Origin: G965216255 sp965216255
Lineage (GTDB): Bacteria > Bacteroidota > Rhodothermia > Rhodothermales > Bin80
Assembly (NCBI GenBank): GCA_965216255.1
Contig: OZ244148.1
Location: forward strand, 806,001 to 870,000
Direction of reading: 5' to 3'
DNA: 64,000 nt
Numbering within the stretch: the first letter of the stretch is position 1; every line of letters starts with the position of its first letter. The notes beneath the pieces are model-generated. The model saw only the letters and a program-made list of their open reading frames with translations. It was not told the origin of the DNA and did no database searches. Shown here piece by piece: positions 36,648-46,189 of the stretch. The position numbers and the translations under genes are program-made.

Positions 36648-39232
36648 CGCAAATCGCCTCCGACCTGAGGCGGGTCTTCGAACGGGAGTGCTGCCGGATT
36701 GTCTTCTGGGATGACCCGGAGGCGGACTTTAAGGAAGCCTGGCCGGATTTGGCGCTTGAAGGCGTGCAGATCATTAACCTGTGCGACATAAGTGCCTTGG
36801 AAGTCAAAGTGCATCTAGAACTGGAAGACGCTGCTAGCAAGTACCTCCTGTATTCGGCAGCAGAAGTGTCACGACATAGCGAAGACTGGCTGCGGGACAT
36901 AAGGCTGTACAGCCAGAGCTTTCGGGCCGATCGGGCATCCATGATCCTGCGCGACCTTGGTCTTAGCGGGCCGAATGTACGCGAGCATATCAAACGATGC
37001 TTCAAGTTCTGCGCCAGCAAGGACCGTCGCGCAAGGCTGAAACATTTCGTCGAGAGCAGTGACACCGAGAGCGACCTGGACAGAAAGATGCTCGCGGTGG
37101 CCTGCAAATCCGACCGAGCAGAAGCTTTCAGCATCGTTCGCATGCTAATGCACTCGATGGCCTCAGTCGAAGGCCTGGACCTGGTAGGCGTGCCCCCGGC
37201 ATGGGAGCAAATAGAGCGATTCGGGCTGGATTCTGCGTTCTGGGAATTAATGCGGCGGCATTTCGGGTATGCAGCGGAAGAGCCCCGGTTCGCGGACCTC
37301 GTCTCCCGCATGCTAGTCTCCGACTTTGGCCATCACCTAACGGGTACGCTGCCGGTGGAGCTGCATGGCCTACAGCTTCCGCCATCCGGCACCCAGAATG
37401 CGGTTGTGTTTCTAGCCCAGTGGAGAGACAGAAGTAGCAAGGCAAGCAGCTATAACTGGTGGGCTGAACAAGTATGTGGCCTCTTGCAAATGAACGACCG
37501 CTTGCGAGGCTACGAATTAGAAGACGTCCTCGGCATCACCACATTCGCGGGCGTGGACACGTTTGTCGTCGAGGAATTAGTTCAGCGTCTGCGAGCCGGC
37601 TCTTCAGCCGACGCTGTTGAACGCATTATCGACCACCGGCGGCCCTGCCACTGGGTGTCTTCCGACTCGGTGCCGGACGAGCGACGGAAAGCCCGCTCGT
37701 CCGTGTACGAGGCACTCGCGGCGGCAGCACACCTGCTCGAACTGCGACGCACATACGAAAGCGGATTTGAATCTGGAGATGCAACATCGCTGTACAAGCA
37801 GTACGAGACCGAGCTGTTCCGTTTCGATCAGTTGTACCGACACTTTTGCGTGCATGCCGATGTGGCGGCCGCACGTGGCATCGATCTGCTCAAGCCTCTC
37901 CGCACGGAGATCGAGCAGTGCTACGCCAACTGGTATCTCACAAACATCGCCCTTGCATGGAACCAACATGTGGACACTTGTCTTCCCGAGAGATGGGAAT
38001 GCGGCCGGGCGCCACATCAGTACCGCTTCTTCTTAGACAACGTTCAACCGTGGCTACGCAGCAGTCCCAACCGGCGCGCGTTCGTCATTGTCAGCGATGC
38101 ACTGCGCTACGAAGTGGCCGAAGAATTGATGCGCGCGTTGAATCTGGCGCCAAGCCTCAATGCCGAATTGACATCCCAACTTGGCGTACTGCCGTCCTAC
38201 ACGGCGCTCGGCATGGCAAGTCTGCTTCCACACCGCAAGCTTTCCTATACCGCCAACGGCGAGGTCTTGCTTGATGGCAAGCCGTCGGCTTCGCTGGTAC
38301 AGCGAAGCGAAATCCTAGGCTGCGTGGACGGCTTGGCAATTAGAGCCGAAGAGCTTCTTGCGCTTGGTCGGGAGCCGGCACGAAAGCGCGTCTCCGATGT
38401 ACGCATACTTTACGTCTATCACAACGAAATAGACGCCACGGGCGATTCGGCAAATACCGAATCGCATGCATTCGAGGCCGCAGGACGTGCCATTGAGGAT
38501 CTGGAAAGATTGGTCAAGTATCTCGTTAACACGCTGAATGCCAACTATGTGGTTATAACGGCCGATCACGGGTTTCTGTTTACGTATTCCGCGCCCGAGC
38601 TACCGGACAAGAGCAGGATCGATCGTAGGCCTGACGGCACCGTGGTCGCAAAGAAGCGGTATCTCCTAGGACAGGACCTTCCCGAATTCGAGCATGCCTG
38701 GCGCGGTGAAACGAAGGTAACGGCAAGGGCGTCAGGTGGCATGAAGTTTTGGATTCCGAAAGGCAACAACCGCTTTCATTTTTCCGGGGGCGCACGCTTC
38801 GTCCACGGCGGTGCCATGCTGCAGGAAGTCGTGGTGCCGATCATCAAGGTGAGGCGGAAGGCAGGGAAAAAGAATGGAGGAAAGGCCCATAGGCAGGTCG
38901 AGGTGCAGGTCATGGGCACCCGGCACCGCATCACCACGCCCCGGCACCGCTTCAATCTGCTCCAGATGGAACCGGTCAACCAGAGCACGCGGGAAGTTAC
39001 GCTCAAGATCGCCGTGTACGAGGAAGAGCAGCCCGTCACGGATATTCAGACTGTGACATTTTCCAGTACGTCCCGCAACATGGAAGAGCGCCAGAAATCC
39101 GTTGTCCTGACGCTCCGCGATCAGCCCTACAGCAAGCGCACCTCGTACCGACTGGTGCTTCGCAATGCGCTGACGGGAATAAGACACGAGATACCGGTAA
39201 TTGTTGACCGAGCCTTTAGCGATGACTTCTGA
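36638..39232 (+). CDS. pglZ: BREX alkaline-phosphatase-superfamily protein PglZ
   Basis: 864 residues. The PglZ domain carries metal-site motifs: FVIVSDALRYEVAEELM with D487, and VVITADHGFLFTY with D643 and H644. Its N-terminal 250 residues are helical. The C-terminus has an added beta-rich module from about residue 750. PglZ is a core BREX component, nuclease-like in activity in some systems and needed for phage exclusion. The start overlaps the pglX end by 10 bp; the end overlaps brxL by 11 bp. Confidence 0.95.
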   Translation: MEVAQIASDLRRVFERECCRIVFWDDPEADFKEAWPDLALEGVQIINLCDISALEVKVHLELEDAASKYLLYSAAEVSRHSEDWLRDIRLYSQSFRADRASMILRDLGLSGPNVREHIKRCFKFCASKDRRARLKHFVESSDTESDLDRKMLAVACKSDRAEAFSIVRMLMHSMASVEGLDLVGVPPAWEQIERFGLDSAFWELMRRHFGYAAEEPRFADLVSRMLVSDFGHHLTGTLPVELHGLQLPPSGTQNAVVFLAQWRDRSSKASSYNWWAEQVCGLLQMNDRLRGYELEDVLGITTFAGVDTFVVEELVQRLRAGSSADAVERIIDHRRPCHWVSSDSVPDERRKARSSVYEALAAAAHLLELRRTYESGFESGDATSLYKQYETELFRFDQLYRHFCVHADVAAARGIDLLKPLRTEIEQCYANWYLTNIALAWNQHVDTCLPERWECGRAPHQYRFFLDNVQPWLRSSPNRRAFVIVSDALRYEVAEELMRALNLAPSLNAELTSQLGVLPSYTALGMASLLPHRKLSYTANGEVLLDGKPSASLVQRSEILGCVDGLAIRAEELLALGREPARKRVSDVRILYVYHNEIDATGDSANTESHAFEAAGRAIEDLERLVKYLVNTLNANYVVITADHGFLFTYSAPELPDKSRIDRRPDGTVVAKKRYLLGQDLPEFEHAWRGETKVTARASGGMKFWIPKGNNRFHFSGGARFVHGGAMLQEVVVPIIKVRRKAGKKNGGKAHRQVEVQVMGTRHRITTPRHRFNLLQMEPVNQSTREVTLKIAVYEEEQPVTDIQTVTFSSTSRNMEERQKSVVLTLRDQPYSKRTSYRLVLRNALTGIRHEIPVIVDRAFSDDF

Positions 39233-41270
39233 CGTGGCCACCACTGATGCTGGCCTGGACCTACTCTTGAACGCGCATTTCCCGGGCCGCGTCGTTCGCA
39301 AAGACCTGACCAAGCTGGTAAAGGAAGGCGCAAACGTGCCGATCTATGTGCTGGAGTATCTCCTGGGCAGCTACTGCGCAACAGATGATACCACCCTGAT
39401 AGAGGATGGCATTTCCGCAGTAAAGCGCATTCTGGCTGATAATTACGTGCGACCGGACGAAGCGGAAAAGATGAAGTCTGTGATCCGCGAGCGCGGCAGC
39501 CTTAGGGTAATTGACAAGGTGACGGTCAAGCTGAACGAAAAGCGGGATGCATACGAGGCCCATCTCCTCAATCTTGGCACGAAGGGCATCGATGTGGGCG
39601 CCGCCACGGTCCGAAAGTACGAGAAATTGCTGGCAGGCGGGATCTGGTCGATCATCACCATGCGGTACTATTACGAATCCGGCCAAAAGGGATCGCCTTT
39701 TCTTATCGAGAAGCTCAAGCCCATCCAGATGGCCAGTATGGACATGGATGAGTTGCTGGACGCCCGGGCGCAGTTTACCGAGTCCGCATGGATAGACGTA
39801 CTGCTCCGCTCCAGCGGCTATGAGCCCACCCAGTTTGAGAATCGTGTAAAGTGGCACTTGCTCTGCCGACTCGTACCGCTTGTCGAGAACAACTTCAATG
39901 TTTGCGAACTGGGCCCTCGCGGCACGGGCAAGAGTCACATTTACAAGGAAGTCAGTCCCTACAGCATTCTGGTTTCGGGCGGACAGACCACCGTGGCTAA
40001 TCTGTTTTACAACCTGTCCACGCGCCGGTTGGGGCTTGTCGGCGTATGGGACGTTGTTGCATTTGATGAAGTGGCCGGAATTCGATTCAAGGATCAGGGC
40101 GGCGTCCAGATCATGAAGGACTATATGGCGTCAGGATCCTTTGCGCGGGGGCGTGACCAGATCAATGCCAATGCGTCCATGGTATTCATTGGCAACATCA
40201 ATCAGCCAGTGGAAGAGCTGGTCAAGACCAGTCATCTGTTGGCACCCTTCCCGGAGGCCATGATTGACGCGGCATTCTTTGACCGCTTACATGCCTACAT
40301 CCCGGGATGGGAAATCCCGAAAATGCGTCCGGAATTCTTCACAAATCAATACGGACTCATAGTAGACTACTTGGCTGAGTTCTTGCGCGAGATGCGCAAA
40401 CGCACGTTCGGCGATGCCATAAATAAGTACTTCAGCCTGGGGCGGGACCTGAACCAGCGCGATACCATCGCCGTCAAGCATACGGTATCCGGCCTCCTGA
40501 AGCTGCTCTATCCGAACGAGACCTACGACAAGGAGGCGGTTCGGCGCTGTCTGGAGTACGCCCTGGAAAGCCGACGAAGGGTGAAGGAGCAGCTCAAGAA
40601 GATTGGTGGCATGGAGTTCTACGATGTCCACTTTTCGTACCTGGATTCAGAAACACTGGAGGAGCACCATGTTACCGTGCCCGAGCAGGGAAGCGGCGGG
40701 CTCATTCCTGAAGATCCCCTGGGGCCGGGCGTCCTGCACGTCGTGGCGCCCGGCACCGGCGGCCGCCCGGGCATCTACCGCTTGGAAACACAGATCACAT
40801 CCGGCAATGGCAAACTCACCATTACAGGCCTCGGACTAAGTGCACCGGCAAAGGAAGGCATCAAGGTAGGCTTCGATTTCTTCAAGGCAAATGCCACGTC
40901 TGTCAGCGCGGCGGCTAAGGCGAGTGAATTTAACTTTCACCTCCAGGTCGCCGACTTACTGAACACGGGCCCCTCACCTGGCCTCACACTTGCCACATTC
41001 CTCGGCCTGAGCTCGGGTCTTCTAGATAGGCCAGTTCGGTCGCAAATGGTGGTGCTCGGTTCCATGAGCATCGGGGGCACCATTACACGTGTCGACAGCT
41101 TGGCAGGATCACTGCAGGTTGCCGCGGACGCCGGAGCAAGCAAGGTGCTGCTGCCGATGGCCAGTGTCGGCGATCTTCCCACCGTTCCAGGAGAACTGTT
41201 CGCACGCTTTCAGACCAGTTTCTATTCGGATCCCAGAGATGCCGCGTTCAAGAGTCTTGGCAAGCGTTGA
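39222..41270 (+). CDS. brxL: BREX AAA+ Lon-like protein BrxL
   Basis: 682 residues from the ATG at 39222; a TTG at 39201 in the same frame is less likely because the homologous N-terminus starts near SDVATTDAGLDLLLNAHFPG. The AAA+ Walker A is GPRGTGKS at 231-238, followed by VVAFDEVAGIRF. The C-terminal Lon-like domain keeps a serine (S585 in GPSPG) but the position of the Lon catalytic lysine is S630 (DSLAGSLQVAADAG), so peptidase activity is doubtful. BrxL forms ring assemblies on DNA and is the last canonical gene of type I BREX. It ends 296 bp before the stop of the convergent mmsA gene; no gene or clear terminator was seen in between. Confidence 0.95.
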   Translation: MTSDVATTDAGLDLLLNAHFPGRVVRKDLTKLVKEGANVPIYVLEYLLGSYCATDDTTLIEDGISAVKRILADNYVRPDEAEKMKSVIRERGSLRVIDKVTVKLNEKRDAYEAHLLNLGTKGIDVGAATVRKYEKLLAGGIWSIITMRYYYESGQKGSPFLIEKLKPIQMASMDMDELLDARAQFTESAWIDVLLRSSGYEPTQFENRVKWHLLCRLVPLVENNFNVCELGPRGTGKSHIYKEVSPYSILVSGGQTTVANLFYNLSTRRLGLVGVWDVVAFDEVAGIRFKDQGGVQIMKDYMASGSFARGRDQINANASMVFIGNINQPVEELVKTSHLLAPFPEAMIDAAFFDRLHAYIPGWEIPKMRPEFFTNQYGLIVDYLAEFLREMRKRTFGDAINKYFSLGRDLNQRDTIAVKHTVSGLLKLLYPNETYDKEAVRRCLEYALESRRRVKEQLKKIGGMEFYDVHFSYLDSETLEEHHVTVPEQGSGGLIPEDPLGPGVLHVVAPGTGGRPGIYRLETQITSGNGKLTITGLGLSAPAKEGIKVGFDFFKANATSVSAAAKASEFNFHLQVADLLNTGPSPGLTLATFLGLSSGLLDRPVRSQMVVLGSMSIGGTITRVDSLAGSLQVAADAGASKVLLPMASVGDLPTVPGELFARFQTSFYSDPRDAAFKSLGKR

Positions 41271-41566
41271 ATTTAAACTAATAATCGTGTCTTCTTACGA
41301 TTCACATTGGCTGCTTTCAGATTCACATGTGATCCCTCCAGAGCTGTGCGACCTCCTGCTATCAAGACTGCGATATAACACCGTAGAAAGAACTCAACGA
41401 GCTGAATGAGCCTTTGTCCGCTCCAATCCACGATGTATCACCGCCTGATCTATTGGCATCAGATACGACTCGAATGACCTGATTGCCCAATTATCATATT
41501 CAAAATCCCCTTCTTGACGCACGGGAATTCAAGCTAGAGTTCACGACGACGGGAACCTGCCCACCA

Positions 41567-43045
41567 TCAGAACTTCCTGCTCCACGCGTCCGGCCAACGT
41601 TCCACCACCACCTTCGTCTGCGTGTAGAACTCAACCGCGTGCCGCCCCTGTGCGTGAAGCGTGCCATAAAAACTGTCCTTCCAGCCGCTGAAGGGAAAGA
41701 ATGCCATGGGTGCGGCAACTCCAAGGTTGATCCCAATGTTGCCCGCATCTACCTCGTATCGAAACTGCCGGGCAGCTGCTCCGCTTCGGGTGAATAAGCA
41801 GGCCATGTTTCCGAACGGCTTCCTGTTAACCAGATCAATGGCCTCCTGAAGCGTTGACGTGTGCAGCAGGCCGAATACGGGGCCGAAGGCTTCCGTCCTG
41901 GCGAGCTCGCCGTCCACTTTAAGTCCATCCAAAAGCGTTGGAAAAACCCAGTTACCCTGGCCAAGGCCTTCGACCGACGCTCCACGGCCGTCCACGATGA
42001 CGCGCGCCCCGTCCTTTTCGGCCGCCGCGACCAGCCCTTCTATCCGGCTCCTGCTTTCGCGCGTAATTACAGGCCCCATTTGCACGCCCTCCTCCAATCC
42101 GTATCCCACACGCCTGCTGGCGGCCGCTTCACGCATTGCCTCGGTAAAGGGCTCCCTGGCCTCTGCCACCGTGATGGCCAGCGAATTCGCGAGGCAGCGC
42201 TGCCCAGCACAGCCGTAGGCCGAGTCAGCTACAATCTTCGTGGTCATGTCCATGGCAGCATCCGGCAGTATAACAGCCGTATTCTTGGCGCCACCCTGGC
42301 ACTGCGCGCGCTTGCCGTGGGCTGCCGCCTGCGCATACACATAGCGCGCCACCGGCGTGGAGCCCACAAAGCTTATGGCCCGGACAGCCTCGTGCTCAAG
42401 CAGGGCGTCTACGGTTGGCTTGCTACCGTGGAGCAACTGTACGACGCCATCCGGCAGTCCCGTTTGTGCAAGAAGTTCGACCAGACGGTGACTCGTCACC
42501 GGCACCTTTTCACTGGGCTTGAGAATAAAGCAGTTGCCGCACGCAATGGCATATGGCAGGAACCAGAGCGGTATCATGCCCGGGAAATTGAACGGTGTAA
42601 TGGCCGCTACCACGCCCAGCGGCTGCCGAATCATATGCTCGTCAATGCCCCGTGCAATGTCTTCATTGTTATTGCCCTGCATCAGCATGGGGATGCCGCA
42701 GGCTACTTCAACGTTCTCGATGCCTCGTCTCAATTCGCCGCGACTTTCGGCAAGCGTCTTGCCACATTCTTCCGTTATCGTTCGGGCAAGACTGTCCAGA
42801 TGCTCTTCCAGCAACCGCTTGTAGGCAAACAGAAATTGGATGCGTTCAGTCGCCGGCGTGCGGCGCCACGTTGCAAAGGCGCGGGATGCGGCCTGCGCCG
42901 CAGATGCTACCTCTTCTGCAGGTGACAGCGGCACGCGTGCCAGCATGGCGCCGGTGGCAGGGTTCGTCGCCTCAACAAAGCCGGATGCACGCGACTGCGT
43001 CCAGCTCCCGTTGATATAATTCGGCAGTATTGCAGCGTCAGTCAT
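41567..43045 (-). CDS. mmsA: CoA-acylating methylmalonate-semialdehyde dehydrogenase
   Basis: 492 residues of the aldehyde dehydrogenase superfamily. Visible marks are the start ILPNYINGSWTQS, TPFNFPGMIPLWFLPYAIA, the catalytic cysteine in YGCAGQRCLANS and the C-terminal WKDSFYGTLHAQG, which is typical of MmsA/IolA. The reaction turns malonate or methylmalonate semialdehyde into acetyl- or propionyl-CoA, the last step of inositol (and of valine) breakdown. The ATG at 43045 is preceded directly by ten C on the coding strand, so no Shine-Dalgarno site is visible. It is the last gene of the minus-strand run with the ABC transporter, iolD and iolC, which supports the inositol role. Confidence 0.9.
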   Translation of the reverse strand: MTDAAILPNYINGSWTQSRASGFVEATNPATGAMLARVPLSPAEEVASAAQAASRAFATWRRTPATERIQFLFAYKRLLEEHLDSLARTITEECGKTLAESRGELRRGIENVEVACGIPMLMQGNNNEDIARGIDEHMIRQPLGVVAAITPFNFPGMIPLWFLPYAIACGNCFILKPSEKVPVTSHRLVELLAQTGLPDGVVQLLHGSKPTVDALLEHEAVRAISFVGSTPVARYVYAQAAAHGKRAQCQGGAKNTAVILPDAAMDMTTKIVADSAYGCAGQRCLANSLAITVAEAREPFTEAMREAAASRRVGYGLEEGVQMGPVITRESRSRIEGLVAAAEKDGARVIVDGRGASVEGLGQGNWVFPTLLDGLKVDGELARTEAFGPVFGLLHTSTLQEAIDLVNRKPFGNMACLFTRSGAAARQFRYEVDAGNIGINLGVAAPMAFFPFSGWKDSFYGTLHAQGRHAVEFYTQTKVVVERWPDAWSRKF

Positions 43046-43055
43046 GGGGGGGGGG
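43046..43055. repeat. Homopolymer of ten G (C on the coding strand) abutting the mmsA start
   Basis: Ten G in a row on the plus strand directly before the reverse-complemented ATG of mmsA. On the coding strand this is C10-ATG, where a ribosome-binding site would normally lie. Tracts of this length can slip in replication; they are also common sequencing-error sites. Confidence 0.9.
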
Positions 43056-43077
43056 CGTTTGGAGACGTTTCAATGCC

Positions 43078-43830
43078 TTAGGCGGCAGCCATCATTTCTA
43101 ACACCTGTTCGCGGGTGATCTCATCTTTGCGAAACGTGCCGAAGAGCCGTCCATGGCGCAGTATGGTAAATGTATCGGATGCCGGGTAGGCATGATGCAC
43201 ATTGTGGGTGATGAAGATAACACCGACGCCGCGATTGCGGGCGGCGTCTATATCCTCCAGCACGGCAGCAGCCTCGGAGACGCCGAGCGCGGACGTGGGC
43301 TCATCTAAAATCAAGACGCGTGCGCCCAGATGCACGGCCCGCGCAATGGCGACAGACTGGCGCTCGCCGCCGGAGAGTGTGCCAACCGGCTGCGTGGTCG
43401 TGCGGAGCTTTATTCCGAGGCGGGCGAGTCCTTCACGGGTCATTCGGTCCGCTTCCCGGATATCGAGACGCCGTAGCGGCCCCCACCCCAGCTTCGGCTC
43501 CGCTCCGAGCACGAAGTTGCGGGCCACACTGAGATGCGGGATCATGGCCAGATCCTGGTACACGGTCGCGATGCCGTGGCGGATGGCGTCCCGCGGCGAC
43601 CGGAAGACCACGGGGGCACCCTCCATCAGAATACCCCCGGCATCGGGGGCATAAAAGCCTGAAAGGCATTTTATCAGCGTGGACTTCCCGGCCCCATTGT
43701 CGCCCAGGAGTGCGGTTACTTCGCCGGCGCGCACCCCCATGTCAATGCCTTCCAGCGCCATCACGCGGCCGAAGTGCTTGGATAGCGACCTTATTTCCAG
43801 CAGGGGCTGCTCCATTTTGGCCTTGTTCAT
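43078..43830 (-). CDS. Sugar ABC transporter, ATP-binding protein (single ABC domain)
   Basis: 250 residues. Walker A is LLGDNGAGKSTLIK, the signature is LSGGERQSVAIARA and Walker B is VLILDEPTSALG. Most ribose/xylose/inositol-type importers have a 500-residue ATPase with two fused ABC domains; this one has a single domain, as in FrcA-type systems, and would act as a homodimer. The ATG overlaps the permease stop by 4 bp. It energises import with the adjacent permease and binding protein; the substrate is probably inositol or a related polyol, judged from neighbours only. Confidence 0.92.
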   Translation of the reverse strand: MNKAKMEQPLLEIRSLSKHFGRVMALEGIDMGVRAGEVTALLGDNGAGKSTLIKCLSGFYAPDAGGILMEGAPVVFRSPRDAIRHGIATVYQDLAMIPHLSVARNFVLGAEPKLGWGPLRRLDIREADRMTREGLARLGIKLRTTTQPVGTLSGGERQSVAIARAVHLGARVLILDEPTSALGVSEAAAVLEDIDAARNRGVGVIFITHNVHHAYPASDTFTILRHGRLFGTFRKDEITREQVLEMMAAA

Positions 43831-44852
43831 ATTCGCAGGGTCCGCTGACGCACCACGTGATTAACCAGGACGGCGGCAAGCAGCATGCTTCCCAGACACA
43901 CCTGGAACCAGTCTGCGTCCACACCGGAGAACACGATCCCCTGGCGCACCATGCCAAATATAAGTGCACCGAATACGGCGCCGACGGCTGAGCCGTACCC
44001 CCCGGTAAGCAGCGTGCCTCCGATTACCACGACGATGATGGCATGAAACTCTCGCAATTCACCACGCAGGACATCCGCCCCGCTAAATGCCACGGCCTGC
44101 ATCACACCCACGAACGCTGCAGCCAAAGCCGTGGTCACAAAAAGCGTGACCTTCACGCGTCCCGTAGGAACACCGACGCTGCGTGCAGCCATGGCATCGC
44201 CCCCGGTACCGAAAGCCCAATTGCCAAAGGGAGTCCTCAGCAGCACCCAGGTGGCCAGCGCAGCCAGCGCCAGCCACCAAAGGATGGAAATCGGAAAGTC
44301 TACCCCTGCAACCGGAATTTCCCCGGCGAAAATATGCCGCGCAGCATCGTATCCGGCTGCATCCTGCAAACCGCCAAGCTGCGTCCTCCCCGTGATAAGA
44401 CGCGTCCCTCCGATGGTTGCGCCGCGGAAGATAAAGAGGGTTGCCAGTGTCACAATGAAGGAGGGCAGACCCGTCCGGATGACCAGATAGCCATTGAATA
44501 ATCCCGCAATCACCGCAAACAGGATCACGGCGAGAAGGGATGCCCAGAGATTCCACCCAAACTGTACGCATAGAACGGTTAGCAGCATGCTCGCGGCCCC
44601 GATGATGGAACCCACCGACAGATCGAATTCCCCGGCTATCATGAGCAGCGCCACCGCAATGGCAATAATGCCCAGCTCCGCAGATACTTCCAGGTAGGTA
44701 GCCGTCCCTCGTAGCGTCAGGAAACCCGTGTCGCCGGCAACCGCCGCGAAAAAGACCCACACACCAGCGGCGCCGGCCACGGAAGCAAGCTCTGGCCGAG
44801 CCAGAATCCGTCGGAGAAAAAAAATACGTCGCAGGTGCTGGTACAGGATCAT
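43827..44852 (-). CDS. Sugar ABC transporter permease (RbsC/FrcC type)
   Basis: 341 residues, mostly membrane helices, with the BPD_transp_2 pattern: LLMIAGEFDLSVGSIIGAAS, NGYLVIRTGLPSFIVTLATL and VVVIGGTLLTGGYGSAVGAV. It forms the inner-membrane channel of a ribose-like importer. It ends in a 4-bp overlap with the ATPase gene and starts about 67 bp after the binding-protein gene, so the three are one unit. Confidence 0.92.
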   Translation of the reverse strand: MILYQHLRRIFFLRRILARPELASVAGAAGVWVFFAAVAGDTGFLTLRGTATYLEVSAELGIIAIAVALLMIAGEFDLSVGSIIGAASMLLTVLCVQFGWNLWASLLAVILFAVIAGLFNGYLVIRTGLPSFIVTLATLFIFRGATIGGTRLITGRTQLGGLQDAAGYDAARHIFAGEIPVAGVDFPISILWWLALAALATWVLLRTPFGNWAFGTGGDAMAARSVGVPTGRVKVTLFVTTALAAAFVGVMQAVAFSGADVLRGELREFHAIIVVVIGGTLLTGGYGSAVGAVFGALIFGMVRQGIVFSGVDADWFQVCLGSMLLAAVLVNHVVRQRTLRI

Positions 44853-44918
44853 GGGTTACGTAGGCAGCCCACACTACGGCCGCGTAAGGCGGTGGCTATC
44901 CCGTCACCGCTTGCCGCC

Positions 44919-45929
44919 TTACCGCGTCCCCTGGCGCGAAAGCTCGCGAAGGCGAGCGACATTATCCGCCGTAATGAACCCCGGACCGGTGCGAATGACA
45001 TCGTGCGCGAGGAGGTTTTCATTGCGTCTGTACAGCGCGAGCAGCACGACAGGAAGATATCCCTGCATATACTGTTGCTGATCAATGGCAAAAAGCATGG
45101 CTCCGTCCTCAATGGCCTGCAAAATCTCTGGACTTGCATCAAAGGTAGCCAGGCGAATGCGGCCATCACGACCGGTTTCGCGCAGCGCACGCAGTGCAGG
45201 CATGGCACCGGTGGGGCCCAGGGTCAGCAAGCCGTCAACGAGGGGATCTGCTCCGAGGGCGGCCTCTATGCGATGCTGGCTTTCCGTCGGGTCGGCAAGC
45301 TCTACCGCCAGTATTTTCATTTCGCCCGCCGCAGCGCGCAGCGCGGCCCCGAAGCCGTCGCAACGACGATCCAGAGCGAGATTGCCCACTTCCTGGTTAA
45401 CGCACAGTGCCCTCCGTACTCCGGCTGCAGCCATGCGCTCACCACCGCCGTAGCCCGCTTCGTATTCGGTTTGGCCCACATGCAACAGGCTTCCGAGACG
45501 CTCCGCGGCGCCACTACCGGAGTTGATGCTGATCATGGGGATGCCTGCCTCCCGTGCCGCGTGAAGCGATGGAGCAAGGGCATCCGCATCCGGGAGGCTG
45601 ACCACCAATCCATCCGGCCTGGACGCCACAGCCGCATCAATCAGTTGCGCCATCGTCACCATATCGAATGACTCCGGAGCCTGATATTCAATGCGCGCTC
45701 CAACCTCGCCGCCAGCCACATTGGCCCCATTTTGCACGACCGACCAAAACGGATCGGAAGCCTGCCCATGTGTTACGAAAACGAATCGAAGCCGGGGCGC
45801 TTCGAGTGCGGAATCACTAGGCCGGCATGCGGAAAGTCCGGCCAAATTCAGCGCGGCCCACAAGATTAGCACGGGGGCCCCAAGCCGCCCGTAATCCCAG
45901 CACGTGCCCGTCAAAGAGATCCTCCGCAT
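44919..45929 (-). CDS. Sugar ABC transporter substrate-binding lipoprotein (RbsB-like)
   Basis: 336 residues from the ATG at 45929 (MRRISLTGTCWDYGRLGA). A longer frame reaches 45974 without a better start. A lipoprotein signal is visible (LNLAGLSAC, lipid on Cys), then the type I periplasmic-binding fold: FVTHGQASDPFWSVVQNGAN, RPDGLVVSLPDADAL, IPMISINSG, and IDQQQYMQGYLPV near the C-terminus. It captures a sugar or polyol in the periplasm for the adjacent permease. Located between the transporter genes and iolD; 260 bp separate it from iolD, so it may have its own promoter. Confidence 0.9.
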   Translation of the reverse strand: MRRISLTGTCWDYGRLGAPVLILWAALNLAGLSACRPSDSALEAPRLRFVFVTHGQASDPFWSVVQNGANVAGGEVGARIEYQAPESFDMVTMAQLIDAAVASRPDGLVVSLPDADALAPSLHAAREAGIPMISINSGSGAAERLGSLLHVGQTEYEAGYGGGERMAAAGVRRALCVNQEVGNLALDRRCDGFGAALRAAAGEMKILAVELADPTESQHRIEAALGADPLVDGLLTLGPTGAMPALRALRETGRDGRIRLATFDASPEILQAIEDGAMLFAIDQQQYMQGYLPVVLLALYRRNENLLAHDVIRTGPGFITADNVARLRELSRQGTR

Positions 45930-46189
45930 AACAGCTCTTACGCCCCGCCGCATTGAAGCACACCCATCTGCCATTTGTTATCTCGCTAGTTCCTGATTAT
46001 CCTCTCGGGAGAGCAGCAAGCTGACCCGGACCAAGGCTGGCACAACCCACATCGGAGGTACGTTTCGATGATGACCGATCAGGCCGTAAAATACGCCGAA
46101 AAATTACGGTACCCGAACGCCTGGATATCCATGCTGTTGCCGCGCATGACGGCTGCATTCCATCGGTGCCCGGTCACCCATCCGAATGT

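Noticed and set aside
39201..39221. TTG at 39201 as the brxL start
   Set aside because: It would overlap pglZ by 32 bp and adds residues unlike BrxL; the ATG at 39222 is simpler.
41861..42925. A 354-codon plus-strand open frame opposite mmsA
   Set aside because: Antisense of the aldehyde dehydrogenase; low-complexity, arginine-rich translation.
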